DNA of 64,000 nucleotides from an uncultured Pseudomonadales bacterium. Its GTDB lineage: Bacteria > Pseudomonadota > Gammaproteobacteria > Pseudomonadales > Azotimanducaceae. The notes beneath the pieces are model-generated. The model was not told where the DNA came from. It made no database searches and saw only the letters and a program-made list of their open reading frames with translations. Positions 9,043-17,605 of the stretch are shown here, in pieces. Position 1 is the stretch's first letter. Every line of letters begins with the position of its first letter. Both the position numbers and the translations under genes were made by a program. The stretch covers positions 1 through 64,000 of the forward strand of contig CAKZWF010000010.1 in assembly GCA_937921865.1 (NCBI GenBank), read 5' to 3'.

Positions 9043-9975
9043 ATGCTGCGCTATACATTAAAACGCCTCTTTCAGGGTCTGATTACGGTCTGGTTCATAG
9101 CCACCGCGACCTTCTTCGCCATGCACAACGTACCCGGCGACCCACTGGCAAACGACAAAGCCGCCACCGAAGAAATCCGCGCCAATCTCGAAGCAAAGTA
9201 TGGACTCGACAAACCGCTCGTCCAGCAGTACCTGATCTACATGGGCAACATTCTGCGCGGCGACTTCGGGATCTCTTTTACCCAGAAGAATCGACGGGTG
9301 AACGACATTATCGCCGAACATTTTCCGATCTCGGCCATTCTCGGCATTCTGGCGGTAGTGTTCGCCGGTCTCGGCGGCGTGCTCTGGGGTGCGCTGACAG
9401 CCCTGTACCGCAATCGGCTGCCGGACATCATCATCATGTTTCTGGTGATTCTGGGCATTTCCGTGCCGAGTTTTGTGGTGGCCGCAATCAGTCAGCTGGC
9501 GCTGGTAAACTTGAACGACGCGGTGAATTTTTCGCTGCTGCCGGTGGCCGGTTGGGGCACGGTCTGGCACATGCTGGTGCCGTCACTGGTTCTCGGCCTG
9601 GGGACTATGGCCTATCTGACCCGACTGATGCGCTCGTCTATGCTGGAGATCGTCAACTCAGACTATATCCGCACGGCGAAAGCCAAAGGTCTGCCGCCAA
9701 CCCGTATTTTTGCCAATCATCAGATGCGTAATGCGATATTGCCGGTCGTCACCGTACTTGGCCCCTCGATCGCCGCAATCACCACCGGCGGCTTTGTCGT
9801 CGAGCTGGTGTTTGCGATTCCCGGTCTCGGTCGCTACTTCGTGCAGGCCGTTCAGCAACTCGACTACACAGTGATCATGGGCACGACCGTATTCTATGGC
9901 GCATTCCTGGTGTTCATGGTGATCGTCGTTGATCTCCTCTACGGCTGGATTGATCCACGGGTAAGGCTGGAATAG
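9043..9975 (+). CDS. oppB: Peptide ABC transporter permease (OppB-like)
   Basis: A 310-residue inner-membrane permease with the usual OppB length and six predicted membrane segments. It opens with MLRYTLKRLFQGLITVWFIA and the conserved NVPGDPL loop, carries YGLDKPLVQQYLIYM before the first periplasmic landmark, and has the EAA loop that contacts the ATPase (DYIRTAKAKGLPPTRI, then NAILPVVT). It ends with the typical DLLYGWIDPRVRLE tail. It forms the channel together with the OppC-like protein whose start is 2 bases past this stop. The gene is co-directional with the rest of the importer. Confidence 0.93.
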   Translation: MLRYTLKRLFQGLITVWFIATATFFAMHNVPGDPLANDKAATEEIRANLEAKYGLDKPLVQQYLIYMGNILRGDFGISFTQKNRRVNDIIAEHFPISAILGILAVVFAGLGGVLWGALTALYRNRLPDIIIMFLVILGISVPSFVVAAISQLALVNLNDAVNFSLLPVAGWGTVWHMLVPSLVLGLGTMAYLTRLMRSSMLEIVNSDYIRTAKAKGLPPTRIFANHQMRNAILPVVTVLGPSIAAITTGGFVVELVFAIPGLGRYFVQAVQQLDYTVIMGTTVFYGAFLVFMVIVVDLLYGWIDPRVRLE

Positions 9976-9977
9976 TC

Positions 9978-11360
9978 ATGGCAGAGTCAACAACTCCGGC
10001 TCCAGGGTCACCAGACCAGTTCACACCACTGCACAGTGAACGGGAGATCCACGCTCTGACAAGACCGTCCCTGTCCTACTGGCAGGACGCCTGGGTCCGT
10101 CTGAAGAGCAATACCCGGGCGCTGATCAGCCTGTACCTGGTGCTGGGACTGCTGGCGTTCACAGTCATCGGACCCATGATCTGGACGGTTGATCCTTCGG
10201 CGCAGGATGTTGATCAGGTCAGTCGTCCGCCGGGAGCGGACAGGGCCGCGCGGGTGGTGGAACCGTACAAACCCTGGGATGGTTCTGTGGCTGTCGTTGA
10301 TGGCGAGCGACTTCAGCTTGCAGACACTCCGACCAATCAGGCGGTCCGGCTGATCTGGCCGGCAGCACCCGGCGCTGAAAGCTACTGGATATACCGCAAC
10401 ATACTGCCTGTAGACGAAAACAGCGCCAAAGGGCTGCCGCTGATCGAACTGTTTGGCAACGGCACCACTCATTTCGAAGATCGACTGGATCTGGCTCCGC
10501 GCATTTACTACTACACCCTGGTGGCCCTGGATGGCACCGGCGTGCCTGTGCACCGGGAAACCCTGGCGGTTGACGTGAAGCGTGTAGTCACGGTCGAAGA
10601 GGCGGTCGGTCGGGGTCTGGCAGACAGCGCTGAAGATCTGCTGGTCTCAGACGTAGTGCACCTCGCGCTGCACCCACTGGGCACAGACTATCTCGGCAGA
10701 GACATGCTCGCACGGCTCATGCATGGTGCCCGGGTGTCACTGTTTATTGGCATCTTCGCACCCCTGCTGTACGTGCTGGTGGGAGTGATCTACGGCAGCG
10801 CTGCGGGTTTTGTCGGTGGCCAGACTGACCAGGCAATGATGCGTTTTGCCGACTTTGTCGTTGCTCTGCCTTTCCTGCTGTTCATGATTCTTTTCAAAAT
10901 TGCTTTCGGCATCGGGCCCGGTGAAAGCGGGGTGATGCCAATGCTCGTGGCCATGGTGGTACTGCTGTGGCCGTCAACCTCGCGCCTGGTACGAGGTCAG
11001 ATCCTGCAGATTCGCGAAGAAGGCTACATCAGCGCATCCCGCCTGCTGGGCGCACGCGCCGGCTATCTGATCCTGCGCCACATGATTCCGAATACCATGG
11101 GTGTGATCCTGGTGACTGTCACATTCGCCATACCCAGCGCGATTTTCACCGAAGCCTTTCTGTCTTTCATCGGGATGGGTGTTGCACCGCCCACACCCTC
11201 CTGGGGCAGCATGTGTAATGACGGCATCAAAACCATGCTCACCACACCTCATGAACTGATCTTCCCCGCACTTCTCATCAGCATTACCGTGCTGGCTTTC
11301 AATCTGCTCGGAGACGGCATGCGGGACGCGCTGGACGCCAGGATGAGGTCAACAGAATGA
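9978..11360 (+). CDS. oppC: Peptide ABC transporter permease (OppC-like) with an inserted FnIII-like periplasmic domain
   Basis: OppC-type permeases are about 300 residues; this one has 460. After the first membrane helix (about 48-70) and the normal DPSAQDVDQVSRPPG loop, roughly 140 extra residues appear before the conserved HPLGTDYLGRDMLARL motif (232-246). Inside this insertion, residues about 115-203 read like a fibronectin type III fold: VRLIWPAAPGAESYWIYRN, then FEDRLDLAP, then IYYYTLVALDGTGVP. The loop lies on the periplasmic side. The rest is standard, including the EAA loop (SASRLLGARAGYLILRHMIP) and the end LGDGMRDALDARM. The stop overlaps the OppD start by ATGA. The insertion may help docking of the membrane-anchored binding protein. 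Confidence 0.92.
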   Translation: MAESTTPAPGSPDQFTPLHSEREIHALTRPSLSYWQDAWVRLKSNTRALISLYLVLGLLAFTVIGPMIWTVDPSAQDVDQVSRPPGADRAARVVEPYKPWDGSVAVVDGERLQLADTPTNQAVRLIWPAAPGAESYWIYRNILPVDENSAKGLPLIELFGNGTTHFEDRLDLAPRIYYYTLVALDGTGVPVHRETLAVDVKRVVTVEEAVGRGLADSAEDLLVSDVVHLALHPLGTDYLGRDMLARLMHGARVSLFIGIFAPLLYVLVGVIYGSAAGFVGGQTDQAMMRFADFVVALPFLLFMILFKIAFGIGPGESGVMPMLVAMVVLLWPSTSRLVRGQILQIREEGYISASRLLGARAGYLILRHMIPNTMGVILVTVTFAIPSAIFTEAFLSFIGMGVAPPTPSWGSMCNDGIKTMLTTPHELIFPALLISITVLAFNLLGDGMRDALDARMRSTE

Positions 11361-12379
11361 GCCAGCCTCTGCTCAAAGTAGAAGACCTGCGGGTCGAATT
11401 CGACACCTACGGCGGTATCGTTCAGGCAGTACGCGGGGTCAGTTTCGATGTCTACGCCGGCAAAACGCTGGCTATCGTCGGCGAATCGGGCTGCGGTAAG
11501 TCTGTCACCGTGCAGAGCATGATGGGTCTGATTCCCATGCCACCGGGTCGCATCGTCAGCGGCACGGCGCTGATGCACGACGTTGACATCATCGGCCGCA
11601 AAGAGATTGACGGTCGCGACATTCGCGGTCGGGAAATCGGCATGATTTTCCAGGATCCAATGACTTCACTGAATCCGACCATGTCGATTGGCGATCAGAT
11701 CGCCGAACCGCTGCTGGTACACAGCGGCTACTCGAAGAAACAGGCTTTCGCACGGGCGGTGGAACTGCTCGATATGACTCGAATTCCCGAGGCTGAAAAA
11801 CGCGCCCGGCAGTATCCGTTCGAGTTCTCCGGCGGCATGCTGCAGCGGGCGATGATCGCGATGGCTATTGCCTGTGAACCGAAAATGCTGATCGCTGATG
11901 AGCCTACCACCGCGCTGGACGTAACGATCCAGGCGCAGATTCTCGATCTGCTGAACGATCTGCGCCGGGAAACCGGCATGGCGATCATTCTTATCACCCA
12001 TGATCTGGGCGTTGTTGCCCGTATGGCTGATGAAGTACTGGTGATGTACGCAGGACAGGTTGTGGAACGGGGCAGTGTGGATGATGTCTTTTACCGTTCT
12101 TCTCATCCTTATACGCTCGGTCTGCGTGCGGCGATGCCGGTCAACGATCGCAGCGCAGAACACACTCTGACCCCAATCGACGGCAGCCCGCCTGATCTGT
12201 TTCACCCACCAAAAGGTTGCGGATACTGCGCTCGCTGCCCCAACGCAATGAAAATCTGCGAAGACTCCGACCCTGAGGTCTACGCGATGAGTGAAACCCA
12301 TACCAGTCGATGCTGGCAGCACCACCCATCGGCAACTGTACGTGTCGCCGGCCTGCACTATCGGGAGGTTGAAGCATGA
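11357..12379 (+). CDS. oppD: Peptide ABC transporter ATP-binding protein (OppD-like)
   Basis: A 340-residue ATPase subunit. Walker A is GESGCGKS (42-49), the ABC signature is FSGGMLQRAMIA and Walker B is MLIADEPTTALD. The C-terminus has the oligopeptide-transporter extension (VNDRSAEHTLTPIDGSPPDL) followed by a cysteine cluster CGYCARC...C...C, a pattern that binds an iron-sulfur cluster in some DppD proteins. It pairs with the OppF-like protein, and both junctions in this part of the operon are 4-base ATGA overlaps, so expression is tightly coupled. It supplies energy for peptide uptake on the cytoplasmic face. Confidence 0.94.
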   Translation: MSQPLLKVEDLRVEFDTYGGIVQAVRGVSFDVYAGKTLAIVGESGCGKSVTVQSMMGLIPMPPGRIVSGTALMHDVDIIGRKEIDGRDIRGREIGMIFQDPMTSLNPTMSIGDQIAEPLLVHSGYSKKQAFARAVELLDMTRIPEAEKRARQYPFEFSGGMLQRAMIAMAIACEPKMLIADEPTTALDVTIQAQILDLLNDLRRETGMAIILITHDLGVVARMADEVLVMYAGQVVERGSVDDVFYRSSHPYTLGLRAAMPVNDRSAEHTLTPIDGSPPDLFHPPKGCGYCARCPNAMKICEDSDPEVYAMSETHTSRCWQHHPSATVRVAGLHYREVEA

Positions 12380-13353
12380 GCCAATCTCCGCTGATTGAAA
12401 CCATCAATCTGACCAAACACTTCGATCTCGGCAAACAGGGTGGCGTGCGCCAGGTTGTGCACGCTCTGGATGGCATCAGTCTGCAGATTGCAGAGCAGGA
12501 GATTCTCGGCCTGGTGGGGGAAAGCGGATCCGGTAAATCCACCTACGGCAAAACCCTGATCGGACTGCATGACAAAACCGCCGGAGAAGTTCGACTGAGA
12601 GGTGAAACGCTGCCCGCGCACTACCATCCACGGGATTTCGAACGTCACGCCACCAGCATGCAGATGATCTTTCAGGATCCCTATTCGTCGCTGAATCCGC
12701 GAATGACCGTGGGAGAAATCATCGGCGAAGGTCTTAAGCTCCATACCAAAGCCAGCGCCGCCGAAGTCCGCGACAAGGTCACCGGCTGGCTGGAGCAGGT
12801 TGGACTTCAGGGTGAACATGCCGGGCGCTATCCCCACGAGTTTTCCGGCGGCCAGCGCCAGCGGATCGGTATCGCCAGGGCAATGATTCTCGAGCCGGAA
12901 TTTGTCGTCTGCGACGAACCTATTTCAGCGCTGGATGTATCGGTTCAGGCTCAGGTGATCAATCTGCTCGACGATCTGAAAGCATCAATGGGTTTGACGA
13001 TGCTGTTTATTGCCCACGACCTGTCCATGGTGCGCTATGTCAGTGATCGCATGGCAGTAATGTATCTTGGCATGGTGGTCGAGCTTGGACCCGCCAACGA
13101 TGTATTTTTCTCGCCAAAACACCCCTATACCGAGGTCCTGGTTGCGTCGAACCCGGAACCGGATCCGATCACCGAACGATCAAGAGCGTCCACTACAATC
13201 AGCGGCGAAATACCCAGTCCGGTCAACGTTGGTGCGGGGTGCCGATTTGCCAGCCGCTGCCCAAAAGTCATGGATATCTGTCGAAGCACAACGCCAGAAC
13301 TGAATCCGCTGAAAGACGACAGTATCCGCCAAGTGGCATGCCACTTATTCTGA
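12376..13353 (+). CDS. oppF: Peptide ABC transporter ATP-binding protein (OppF-like)
   Basis: The second ATPase subunit of the importer, 325 residues. It shows Walker A GESGSGKS, the signature FSGGQRQRIGIAR, Walker B FVVCDEPISALDVS and the H-loop LFIAHDLSMVRYVSD. A C-terminal oligopeptide-transporter extension has cysteines (GAGCRFASRCP, then MDICR and VACHLF). It heterodimerises with the OppD-like subunit. It is the last gene of the operon; no clear intrinsic terminator follows, and a possible new promoter lies in the 95-base spacer before the next gene. Confidence 0.93.
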   Translation: MSQSPLIETINLTKHFDLGKQGGVRQVVHALDGISLQIAEQEILGLVGESGSGKSTYGKTLIGLHDKTAGEVRLRGETLPAHYHPRDFERHATSMQMIFQDPYSSLNPRMTVGEIIGEGLKLHTKASAAEVRDKVTGWLEQVGLQGEHAGRYPHEFSGGQRQRIGIARAMILEPEFVVCDEPISALDVSVQAQVINLLDDLKASMGLTMLFIAHDLSMVRYVSDRMAVMYLGMVVELGPANDVFFSPKHPYTEVLVASNPEPDPITERSRASTTISGEIPSPVNVGAGCRFASRCPKVMDICRSTTPELNPLKDDSIRQVACHLF

Positions 13354-13394
13354 GAGGCCTGCCACCTGTTTCAAGCGACAGTACGGCAGCGCGG

Positions 13395-13422
13395 TTGTTC
13401 GGTGAAGCGATTCCGCTAGACT
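13395..13422 (+). promoter_or_regulatory. Possible promoter of the protease/ATP-grasp cassette
   Basis: TTGTTC at 13395-13400 and TAGACT at 13417-13422 are separated by 16 bases in the only real spacer before the lipoprotein protease gene. The match to the sigma-70 consensus is modest (3 of 6 and 4 of 6). It would give a leader of roughly 20 bases. Confidence 0.3.
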
Positions 13423-13448
13423 AGGCAACTTGCTTTTGCCACATCATC

Positions 13449-14234
13449 ATGGAAAACCAGTTGCGAGGGAAGGTTCTGAAGATCTGCGGATGCAGCCTGC
13501 TGAGCGTGTGGCTCTCCGGCTGTGTCAGTGAAGCAGCGCACCAGGAAACTGTGGCAGCACTTGGCAGCGAGATCAGCAGCCTCGAAGCCCGGCTGGAAGC
13601 GACCCAGGCCAGCCTCCAGTCCCTGACTGTTCAGGAAGCCAATACTCGCCTGGAGACCTCTCAACATCTCTCCCTGCTGAGAGCCGAAGTGCGCGCCAGC
13701 ATGGATGAGCTACCCGCAGAATTGGCCAGACTCTGCAGTACAACTGCGGCAGTGGAGACCCAGTGCGAAAAAAGGGATCCGGTGCAGCCCGTGGTGATGG
13801 CTGCAGACAAGATGCTGTTGGGTGAGCTCGAACGGGTATGGATCGAACCCCCCGGAGCAACCCTCACTGCCCGCATCGACACCGGCGCCAGCTCAAGTTC
13901 TCTGCATGCCGAAGAGCTGATTGGCTTCGAGCGTGATGGCGACGACTGGGTTCGGTTCAACATTCTCGTCAATAATGCAGCCCTGCCGGTCGAAGCTCAG
14001 GTTGCGCGCTATGTGCGCGTTTATCAGCAGGCAGATGCTGACGGCAGCCGGCGCCCGGTGGTGAATCTACGCATTCGCCTCGGTGATGTGCAGGATACTT
14101 TCGAGTTCACTCTCGCGGATCGATCTCATCTCGACTATCAGATCATCCTGGGTCGGAACTTCCTCACCGATATGGCGCTCATCGATGTCGGTAAAAAGTT
14201 TATCCAACCGCAATACCAACCGGAGAATGACTAG
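13449..14234 (+). CDS. Lipoprotein retropepsin-like protease (PF05618, RimB-type)
   Basis: A 261-residue lipoprotein: signal sequence with lipobox LSGC and lipidated Cys25, a coiled coil about 35-90, then a PF05618 domain. That family was first called ATP-dependent zinc protease, but its core RIDTGASSSSLHA (142-154, D144-T-G-A) is the aspartyl-protease hairpin. The related RimB of pseudomonads works with the glutamate ligase RimK. Here it stands before an inactive transglutaminase-7TM gene and an ATP-grasp ligase, a neighbourhood described by Iyer, Aravind and colleagues as a peptide-ligation system. An envelope site of action is inferred from the lipobox. No strong ribosome binding site precedes the ATG. 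Confidence 0.85.
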   Translation: MENQLRGKVLKICGCSLLSVWLSGCVSEAAHQETVAALGSEISSLEARLEATQASLQSLTVQEANTRLETSQHLSLLRAEVRASMDELPAELARLCSTTAAVETQCEKRDPVQPVVMAADKMLLGELERVWIEPPGATLTARIDTGASSSSLHAEELIGFERDGDDWVRFNILVNNAALPVEAQVARYVRVYQQADADGSRRPVVNLRIRLGDVQDTFEFTLADRSHLDYQIILGRNFLTDMALIDVGKKFIQPQYQPEND

Positions 14235-14252
14235 GCTGCGGCCGGTTCCGGC

Positions 14253-15740
14253 ATGACGCAGCGCGCCCCTTTCCTGTTTCTGATCGGTCTGTTGATAGCC
14301 GCTGGTATCGGCACCGCCACTTTTCGCCATCAGGAGTTCAGAATTCCACTGTTGCCTGGAGAACGGCAATCGGTCTGGGAGATCGAAGCGCGCATTCGCT
14401 ACGATGCTCCGAACGGGCCCTCTCAGGTGTTTCTGACGTTACCGCCCGACCAGGCTGGATTGCGTCGTGTCAGTGAAACTGGCGCGTCTTCCGGGTTCGG
14501 CTTCGAACTCGAGGATCTACCCGCACAACGTCGCGCCCACTGGACCAAACGTGATGCCAGCGGCGAACAGACCCTGTTTTACAAACTGCGCTTTGTTCAG
14601 GATCCTGACTACACGGCCGATCAGCTGCCACCCGGTCGCATCAGTCAGCCCGCCTGGGATGAACCCTACAAGACCGCCGCAGCGCAGATCCTCGATTCAG
14701 CCATGCCGATCAGTGCCGATGAACGCACCCTGGCCCAGCAGCTGATCAACAACATGAACCTGGTACCAGCCGGTCAGAATGTAAGCCTGCTGCGCGAGCG
14801 TTACAGCCATCCGCGATTACTGGAACTGCTGCTGTTGACCGCACAGGTGCCGGCACGAACGGTCGACGTGCTGGAACTGGAGGACGGTCGACGCCGGCAG
14901 TCCCTGCGAACCTTCGTGCAGGTCTGGGATACCGATCGCTGGTATCTGTTCAACCCGAACGCTGGCCCGGTTGCCGACAATGACAATCTGCTGTTGTGGA
15001 ACACCGACACCCCGGCGGTGCTGGAGGTAGTTGGCGGTTCGAATTCTCGCGTCAGTTTCTCAATGATCAGCCAGTCCCGCTCGATGCTGGCCCTGGTCGA
15101 TACCGGCTCCAGTTTTTCTCTCGACAATCTGCCGATTGCAGAACAGGGCATGTTCAAACTCATCATGCTGCTGCCGGTCGGCGCGCTGGTCGTCGTGTTC
15201 ATGCGGCTGATTGTCGGCGTGCGCACTGCGGGCACTTTCATGCCGGTGCTGATCGCAATGGCTCTGCTGCAGACACAGCTGGTGCCTGGCGTGGTCAGTT
15301 TCGTTCTGGTGGTTGCGCTGGGTCTGATGATGCGATCCTACCTGTCCGCGTTGAACCTGCTGCTGGTGGCGAGGATTGCGGTTCTGGTGATTCTGGTCAT
15401 TGGCATCATCAGCGTGATCAGTATTGTCAGCTATCGGCTGGGGTTGATCAGCGGTCTGACCATCATGTTCTTCCCGATGATCATCCTGGCCTGGACAATC
15501 GAGCGGATGTCGATCATCTGGGAAGAAGAAGGTCCGAAAGAAGTACTGATTCAAGGCGGCGGCAGCCTGCTGGTGGCAATCCTGGCATTCCTGCTGATGG
15601 ACCTCGACATCGTCAGCCACCTGGCGTTCAACTTTCCAGAACTGCATCTGTGTGTGCTGGCACTGGTGCTGCTGCTCGGTCGCTACACCGGCTACCGCGT
15701 GCTCGAACTCAAACGCTTCTCGAGCTTCACTGAACAATGA
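14253..15740 (+). CDS. Inactive transglutaminase fused to seven membrane helices
   Basis: A 495-residue membrane protein. One N-terminal helix (about 5-24) leads into a periplasmic region with transglutaminase-like text (LLLLTAQVPARTVDVLELED, then FVQVWDTDRWYLFNP) that lacks the usual catalytic cysteine context. From about residue 300 a block of hydrophobic helices follows (FKLIMLLPVGALVVVFMRLI onward). This is the architecture of the PF14400/PF14402 pair, annotated as inactive transglutaminase fused to 7 TM helices, which nearly always sits between a PF05618 protease and an ATP-grasp ligase. Start follows 18 bases after the protease stop; the end overlaps the ligase start (ATGA). Its role may be to bind or present a peptide at the membrane. 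Confidence 0.88.
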   Translation: MTQRAPFLFLIGLLIAAGIGTATFRHQEFRIPLLPGERQSVWEIEARIRYDAPNGPSQVFLTLPPDQAGLRRVSETGASSGFGFELEDLPAQRRAHWTKRDASGEQTLFYKLRFVQDPDYTADQLPPGRISQPAWDEPYKTAAAQILDSAMPISADERTLAQQLINNMNLVPAGQNVSLLRERYSHPRLLELLLLTAQVPARTVDVLELEDGRRRQSLRTFVQVWDTDRWYLFNPNAGPVADNDNLLLWNTDTPAVLEVVGGSNSRVSFSMISQSRSMLALVDTGSSFSLDNLPIAEQGMFKLIMLLPVGALVVVFMRLIVGVRTAGTFMPVLIAMALLQTQLVPGVVSFVLVVALGLMMRSYLSALNLLLVARIAVLVILVIGIISVISIVSYRLGLISGLTIMFFPMIILAWTIERMSIIWEEEGPKEVLIQGGGSLLVAILAFLLMDLDIVSHLAFNFPELHLCVLALVLLLGRYTGYRVLELKRFSSFTEQ

Positions 15741-16774
15741 GCGCCTGGATTCCACCGCTTCAGCTCGCCCGACGGGGCGTGCTCGGCATGAACCGACGCA
15801 ATCTTTCCTACATTGGTCGCTACAACAACCGCAGCCAGTATCCGCTGGTCGACAACAAGCTGAAAACCAAGCTGGTCGCCGCAGAGGCCGGTCTGCATGT
15901 GCCGGAACTGCTGCATGTCGTAAACACTCAGCACGAAATTGAACTCATCGAATCGGAGCTGACCAGCTTACCGTCATTTGTCATCAAACCCGCGCAGGGC
16001 AGCGGCGGCAAAGGCATTGTCGTGATCGAGTCGCAGACGGCTGAAGGATTCGTCAAGAGCAGCGGCGATGTGCTGTCCCTCAACGATATAAAGCGACACC
16101 TGACCAACATCATCAGCGGCCTGCACTCTCTGGGTGGCCGAATGGATGTGGCGATCATCGAATCCCTGGTCAAGGTGAATCCACTGTTTCGCAACGTAAG
16201 TTACGAAGGGGTGCCTGATATCCGCTTGATCGTGTTTCGTGGCTATCCAGTCATGGGCATGCTGCGTCTGGCGACAAAATCATCTGACGGCAAAGCCAAT
16301 CTGCATCAGGGTGCAATTGGCGTGGGCCTGGACATTGGCAACGGTCGAAGTATCTCCGCTGTTCAGCATGAAAAGATCATTACCCGACATCCGGATACCG
16401 GCGCAGATCTGACCAAACTGGCGGTGCCGAACTGGCAGGATCTGCTGACCCTCGCGTCGCGCTGTTACGAAGTCACGCAGCTGGGCTACCTCGGCTGCGA
16501 TATCGTGCTGGACGAACATCACGGCCCGCTGGTTCTTGAACTCAACGCCCGCCCGGGCCTGAGTATCCAGATTGCCAACAATGAAGGTCTGGTACCCAGA
16601 CTGCGCCAGATCGAGGGTCTCAAGACCCCTTCCGCGGATGCAGAAGAACGCGTCAGCTATGCAATGAAGGAGTTTTCGCGTCTCGAAGGCATCACCCAGG
16701 CTGACCTGTGGAATGAACCCCAGGAATCCGACTCAGCCCCAACTGCGCCACTTACGGGCCATACGAAGAACTGA
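15737..16774 (+). CDS. RimK-like ATP-grasp ligase (alpha-L-glutamate ligase-like)
   Basis: A 345-residue ATP-grasp enzyme. Landmarks are VDNKLKTKLVAAEAGLHVPE, the phosphate-binding FVIKPAQGSGGKGIVVI loop, VEAxxK-type VAIIESLVKVNP, RLIVFRGYPVMGMLRLAT and the metal-binding LELNARPGLSIQIAN. The match is to the ATP-grasp subgroup annotated as alpha-L-glutamate ligase-like and found with 7TM transglutaminase genes. It should form amide bonds between an amino acid and a peptide or small molecule. It is coupled to the preceding gene by an ATGA overlap. Its last 42 bases overlap the 3' end of the convergent Nudix gene, which is unusual but both frames are clearly coding. Confidence 0.9.
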   Translation: MSAWIPPLQLARRGVLGMNRRNLSYIGRYNNRSQYPLVDNKLKTKLVAAEAGLHVPELLHVVNTQHEIELIESELTSLPSFVIKPAQGSGGKGIVVIESQTAEGFVKSSGDVLSLNDIKRHLTNIISGLHSLGGRMDVAIIESLVKVNPLFRNVSYEGVPDIRLIVFRGYPVMGMLRLATKSSDGKANLHQGAIGVGLDIGNGRSISAVQHEKIITRHPDTGADLTKLAVPNWQDLLTLASRCYEVTQLGYLGCDIVLDEHHGPLVLELNARPGLSIQIANNEGLVPRLRQIEGLKTPSADAEERVSYAMKEFSRLEGITQADLWNEPQESDSAPTAPLTGHTKN

Positions 16775-17272
16775 TTCTTCGTCGGTATAGACCGACAGGT
16801 CCGCAATCGGCACCCAGGCAAGGTCCAGAGATTCTTCAGAAACGGCGAAGTCCTCGCTGCCAACGCAGCGAAACGCAAATCGCACATCAAAGTGATAGTG
16901 GTCAGGGTCGTCTTTCCGGGCGGGAATCATGTGCACGTCCAGGTCGATGGGAATGGGGTCCAGCACAGTGACCGCAAGCCCAGACTCCTCCTGCGCTTCC
17001 CGCTTGGCGGCGAGCAGCGTATCCGCTTCCCCGTCGCTGTGCCCACCCAGCTGCAGCCAGCGCTCCAGCTTACGGTGGTGGGTGAGCAGCACATGGCTGC
17101 CAGCCTGATTCACCAGCCAGGCAGACCCGGTAATATGGCCTGCCCAGCAGTCTCTTTCGAAACAGTTTTCATGCTCGTTCACCAGCTGCCGAAAGCGCTC
17201 GACCACCGCGGTTTCTTCGGGCCAGCGCGCAGCATATCGCTCGAGTAGATTGAGCAGCGGCTGTCTATGCAT
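16733..17272 (-). CDS. Nudix hydrolase
   Basis: A 179-residue Nudix hydrolase. The catalytic box spans about 76-99: LGGHSDGEAD, then KREAQEESGL, the GGHxDG variant in which the spacing between the first Glu and REx2EExG is one longer than in MutT. Members hydrolyse nucleoside diphosphates linked to another group; the substrate here is unknown. The Tyr-His rich DPDHYHFDVRFAF strand is typical of this subgroup. The gene converges on and overlaps the ATP-grasp ligase by 42 bases, and its start is 42 bases from the divergent ABM gene. Confidence 0.87.
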   Translation of the reverse strand: MHRQPLLNLLERYAARWPEETAVVERFRQLVNEHENCFERDCWAGHITGSAWLVNQAGSHVLLTHHRKLERWLQLGGHSDGEADTLLAAKREAQEESGLAVTVLDPIPIDLDVHMIPARKDDPDHYHFDVRFAFRCVGSEDFAVSEESLDLAWVPIADLSVYTDEESVLRMARKWRSWG

Positions 17273-17314
17273 TATGTTGATGCCTCAACAACAAAAATCT
17301 CTCAGGGGAGACAC

Positions 17315-17599
17315 ATGCTAGCAGTCATCGCCACACTCAACGTAGCCGAAGGCAAAGAAGCAGAATTCGAAACCGCGATGCTTGGCCTCGCAGAACAGGT
17401 TCGCGCCAACGAGCCGGGCAACCATCTATATACCTTGTGCAAGAATGCGGAAGGCAAGTATGTCGTCATGGAGCTCTATGAAGACGCGGATGCACTGGCC
17501 GCTCACGGCGCGTCAGACCATTTCAAAGCAGCCGGTGCAAAATTTGCTGGCGTAATGGCGGGTGCTCCTGACATTCAGCGCCTCGAAGTCGTCGGCTAG
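17315..17599 (+). CDS. Antibiotic biosynthesis monooxygenase (ABM) domain protein
   Basis: A small 94-residue protein with a single ABM ferredoxin-like domain: MLAVIATLNVAEGKEAEFE, then VRANEPGNHLYTLCKNAEG, then ELYEDADALAAHGASDHF and the tail IQRLEVVG. The family includes YgiN-like quinol monooxygenases that act as small dimers without cofactor. The ATG at 17315 is set by a strong CAGGGGAGA ribosome binding site; the frame is open further upstream without coding character. It ends only 6 bases from the stop of the convergent cobT-like gene. Confidence 0.85.
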   Translation: MLAVIATLNVAEGKEAEFETAMLGLAEQVRANEPGNHLYTLCKNAEGKYVVMELYEDADALAAHGASDHFKAAGAKFAGVMAGAPDIQRLEVVG

Positions 17600-17605
17600 G
17601 ATCCG

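Noticed and set aside
15060..15755. 231-codon minus-strand frame opposite the transglutaminase-7TM gene, rich in His/Gln/Asp
   Set aside because: The composition is the antisense image of a hydrophobic membrane protein; no independent support.
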